From Fodinibacter sp038258215 (lineage in GTDB: Bacteria; Actinomycetota; Actinomycetes; Actinomycetales; Dermatophilaceae): 64,000 nt of DNA. How positions within the stretch are numbered: position 1 is the stretch's first letter; the number at the start of each line of letters is the position of its first letter. The translations under genes and the position numbers were made by a program. Positions 62,640 through 64,000 of this stretch are shown here, piece by piece. The stretch lies in contig JBBSQC010000001.1 of assembly GCA_038258215.1 (NCBI GenBank), forward strand, positions 147,324 to 211,323, read 5' to 3'. A model generated the notes under the pieces. The model did no database searches. It saw only the letters and a list, made by a program, of their open reading frames with translations, and was not told the DNA's origin.

Positions 62640-63125
62640 CTAACGGGCGATCTCGGCGACCACCGCGCCGACGACGGCGACCAGATCGGTGGGCGAGAGG
62701 CCCAGGTCCAGCCCTCGGCGTCCGCCCGAGACGTAGACGACGTCGAAGAGCGCGACACTCTCGTCGAGCACCGTGGGCAGGGGGCGCTTCTGCCCCACCG
62801 GCGAGATGCCGCCGAGTACGTAGCCCGAGGATCGTTGCGCCGCAGCAGGATCCGCCATCGACACCCTCTTGACACCCAACGCCTGCGCAGCGGCCTTGAG
62901 GTCGAGGGAGCCCGCAACCGGCACGACGGCCACCGCGAGGCCCGCGCCGGTGTCGACCACCAGGGTCTTGAAGACCTGCTCGGGGGGGAGCCCGAGCACC
63001 TCGGCGGCCTCCGACCCGAACGAGCGCGCGCCCGGGTCGTGGTCGTAGGTGTGCACCGAGAACGGCACCCCGGCCTCCGTGAGGGCCACGGTGGCCGGGG
63101 TGCCGACGGAGTCGGGTCGCGGCAT
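62640..63125 (-). CDS. ybaK: YbaK/EbsC-type Cys-tRNA(Pro) deacylase
   Basis: A 161-residue editing enzyme that hydrolyses mischarged Cys-tRNA(Pro) in trans. The pattern GVPFSVHTYDHDPGARSFGS at the start, EQVFKTLVV with the catalytic Lys, then GVKRVSMADPAAAQRSSGYV and GGISPVGQKRPLPTVLDESV match YbaK. ATG 63125 is 6 bases after a TACCGT -10 box. The longer frame upstream runs antisense through other sequence and is rejected. Confidence 0.92.
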   Translation of the reverse strand: MPRPDSVGTPATVALTEAGVPFSVHTYDHDPGARSFGSEAAEVLGLPPEQVFKTLVVDTGAGLAVAVVPVAGSLDLKAAAQALGVKRVSMADPAAAQRSSGYVLGGISPVGQKRPLPTVLDESVALFDVVYVSGGRRGLDLGLSPTDLVAVVGAVVAEIAR

Positions 63126-63131
63126 ACCCCC

Positions 63132-63137
63132 ACGGTA
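63132..63137 (-). promoter_or_regulatory. -10 box of the ybaK-type gene (leaderless)
   Basis: TACCGT on the minus strand, 6 bases before the ATG at 63125; it overlaps a copy of the CGGCATAC octamer on the same strand. Confidence 0.45.
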
Positions 63138-63151
63138 TGCCGGGTGCCCAC

Positions 63152-64000
63152 CTACCCGAGGTCGGCCGCGGATGCCGCTCGGCTGGCACCGGCCCCGACG
63201 AGCGCGGCCTCGTGGGCGGCCTCGGTGTCGGTGTTGTCCCGCCACCACTGCTGACCGGTGGGGGAGAGGGTGTCGATCGGGTCGTAGTAGACGTACTCGC
63301 GCGACAGCGCCAGCTCGTCGTCGCCCTCGATCGAGGTGCGATAGTTCTTGCGCCAGAACGACATTCCGAGCTCCGTGTCGTAGCTGTCGACCTGGTGCAC
63401 CCACCGCTTGCCCACGAAGGGCACGTCGCACACGATGCGCGGTGTCGCGAAGCCCGGGAGGTAGCCCATCATCGAGTGCTGCAGCTCCTGGGCCCGAGCG
63501 AGCGAGACCCGCCAGTGCTCGGCGAAGGGGATCATGTCGCACATGTAGAAGTAGTACGGCGTGATCATCGCGTCGTCCTGGAGAGCGAAGCAGAGGTCGA
63601 GCAGCGCCTCGGGGGAGTCATTGATCCCCCGCATGAGCACGCCCTGGTTGCGCACGTCGCGCACCCCGGCGTCGAGCATCGCCGTCGCGGCCTCGGCCAC
63701 GAGTGGGGTCACCGACTGGGCGCTGTTGACGTGGGTGTGGATGGCCAGGGAGAACCCCCGCGAGCGAGCCTTGGCGGACACCCGGGCAACCCCCTCGACG
63801 ACATCGGGCTGGAGCCAGTGCTGGGGCAGACCCATCAACGCCTTGGTGGCGAGGCGGATGTCACGGATCGACTCGACGTCGAGGAGCTTGTCGAGGAACC
63901 CCTCGAGGTTCTTCCACGGCATGTTGGCGACGTCACCACCGGAGACGACCACGTCGCGCACCCCGGGGGTGCGCTGTAGGTAGTCGAGCATCGCTGCATA
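63152..64000 (-). CDS. Lysine 2,3-aminomutase family radical SAM protein (5' end missing)
   Basis: The C-terminal about 283 residues of a KamA-type protein; the frame continues beyond the window, so the radical-SAM CxxxCxxC cluster is not visible. Visible blocks include YAAMLDYLQRTPGVRDVVVS GGD, RDIRLATKALMGLP, FSLAIHTHVNSAQSVTPLVA, RNQGVLMRGINDS and YYFYMCDMIPFAEHWRVSL, all typical of the family. Such proteins act on lysine or glutamate, or serve in beta-lysine formation; the substrate is not determined here. The C-terminal tail ends in an Ala-rich stretch. Confidence 0.85.
   Translation of the reverse strand, partial: YAAMLDYLQRTPGVRDVVVSGGDVANMPWKNLEGFLDKLLDVESIRDIRLATKALMGLPQHWLQPDVVEGVARVSAKARSRGFSLAIHTHVNSAQSVTPLVAEAATAMLDAGVRDVRNQGVLMRGINDSPEALLDLCFALQDDAMITPYYFYMCDMIPFAEHWRVSLARAQELQHSMMGYLPGFATPRIVCDVPFVGKRWVHQVDSYDTELGMSFWRKNYRTSIEGDDELALSREYVYYDPIDTLSPTGQQWWRDNTDTEAAHEAALVGAGASRAASAADLG

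Overview
The window comes from a very G+C-rich actinobacterium. It carries the complete Pup-proteasome system (dop, pup, prcB, prcA, pafA, the ATPase mpa/arc), the pafBC pair, tatA/tatC, cobalamin-dependent metH and a Ski2-like helicase next to tatC. This set and order fit the Micrococcales; an Intrasporangiaceae-like genus is my inference, because no 16S or other marker is present.

Layout. 0-6.2 kb: a LAL-type LuxR regulator divergent from a small-molecule methyltransferase and an alpha/beta-hydrolase/glycosyltransferase fusion (small-molecule modification island). 6.2-17.9 kb: RecB/Cas4-like nuclease, metH, M50 protease, tRNA m1A58 methyltransferase, Mpa, and a leftward group with a PRPP-synthetase homologue and an esterase. 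17.9-22.9 kb: dop-pup-prcB-prcA-pafA, the last four linked by 4-base overlaps or a short leader. 22.9-50.5 kb: an accessory insert. A SARP/BTAD regulator with a structured leader and a small LuxR regulator flank a leftward extracellular contractile injection system (eCIS): TolB/DUF11 secreted protein, DUF4255 protein, AAA+ ATPase, DUF4157 protein, 1112-residue putative toxin cargo, sheath, tube, tail-assembly proteins, proline-rich VQR protein, second tube, LysM protein, VgrG-like spike, PAAR tip, gp25, baseplate J, tail protein I-like and a zinc-ribbon membrane protein. 50.6-64 kb: two FKBP prolyl isomerases, DUF3866, pafBC, tatAC, lipid kinase, helicase, 5'-3' exonuclease, AsnC regulator, DinB-like protein, YbaK deacylase and the 3' part of a KamA-type aminomutase.

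Together these describe a conserved protein-quality/secretion/DNA-damage block (Pup-proteasome, PafBC, Tat) split by a contractile injection locus. Two sequence signals separate core from insert. Core genes often start 5-8 bases after a TANNNT -10 element (leaderless transcripts), while eCIS genes are translationally coupled or have Shine-Dalgarno sites. The octamer CGGCATAC/GTATGCCG is frequent in core genes but, by eye, absent from about 28.7 to 50.2 kb. The best candidate for something undescribed is the eCIS cargo protein with a lower-G+C C-terminal domain, along with the large secreted propeller protein encoded in the same operon.
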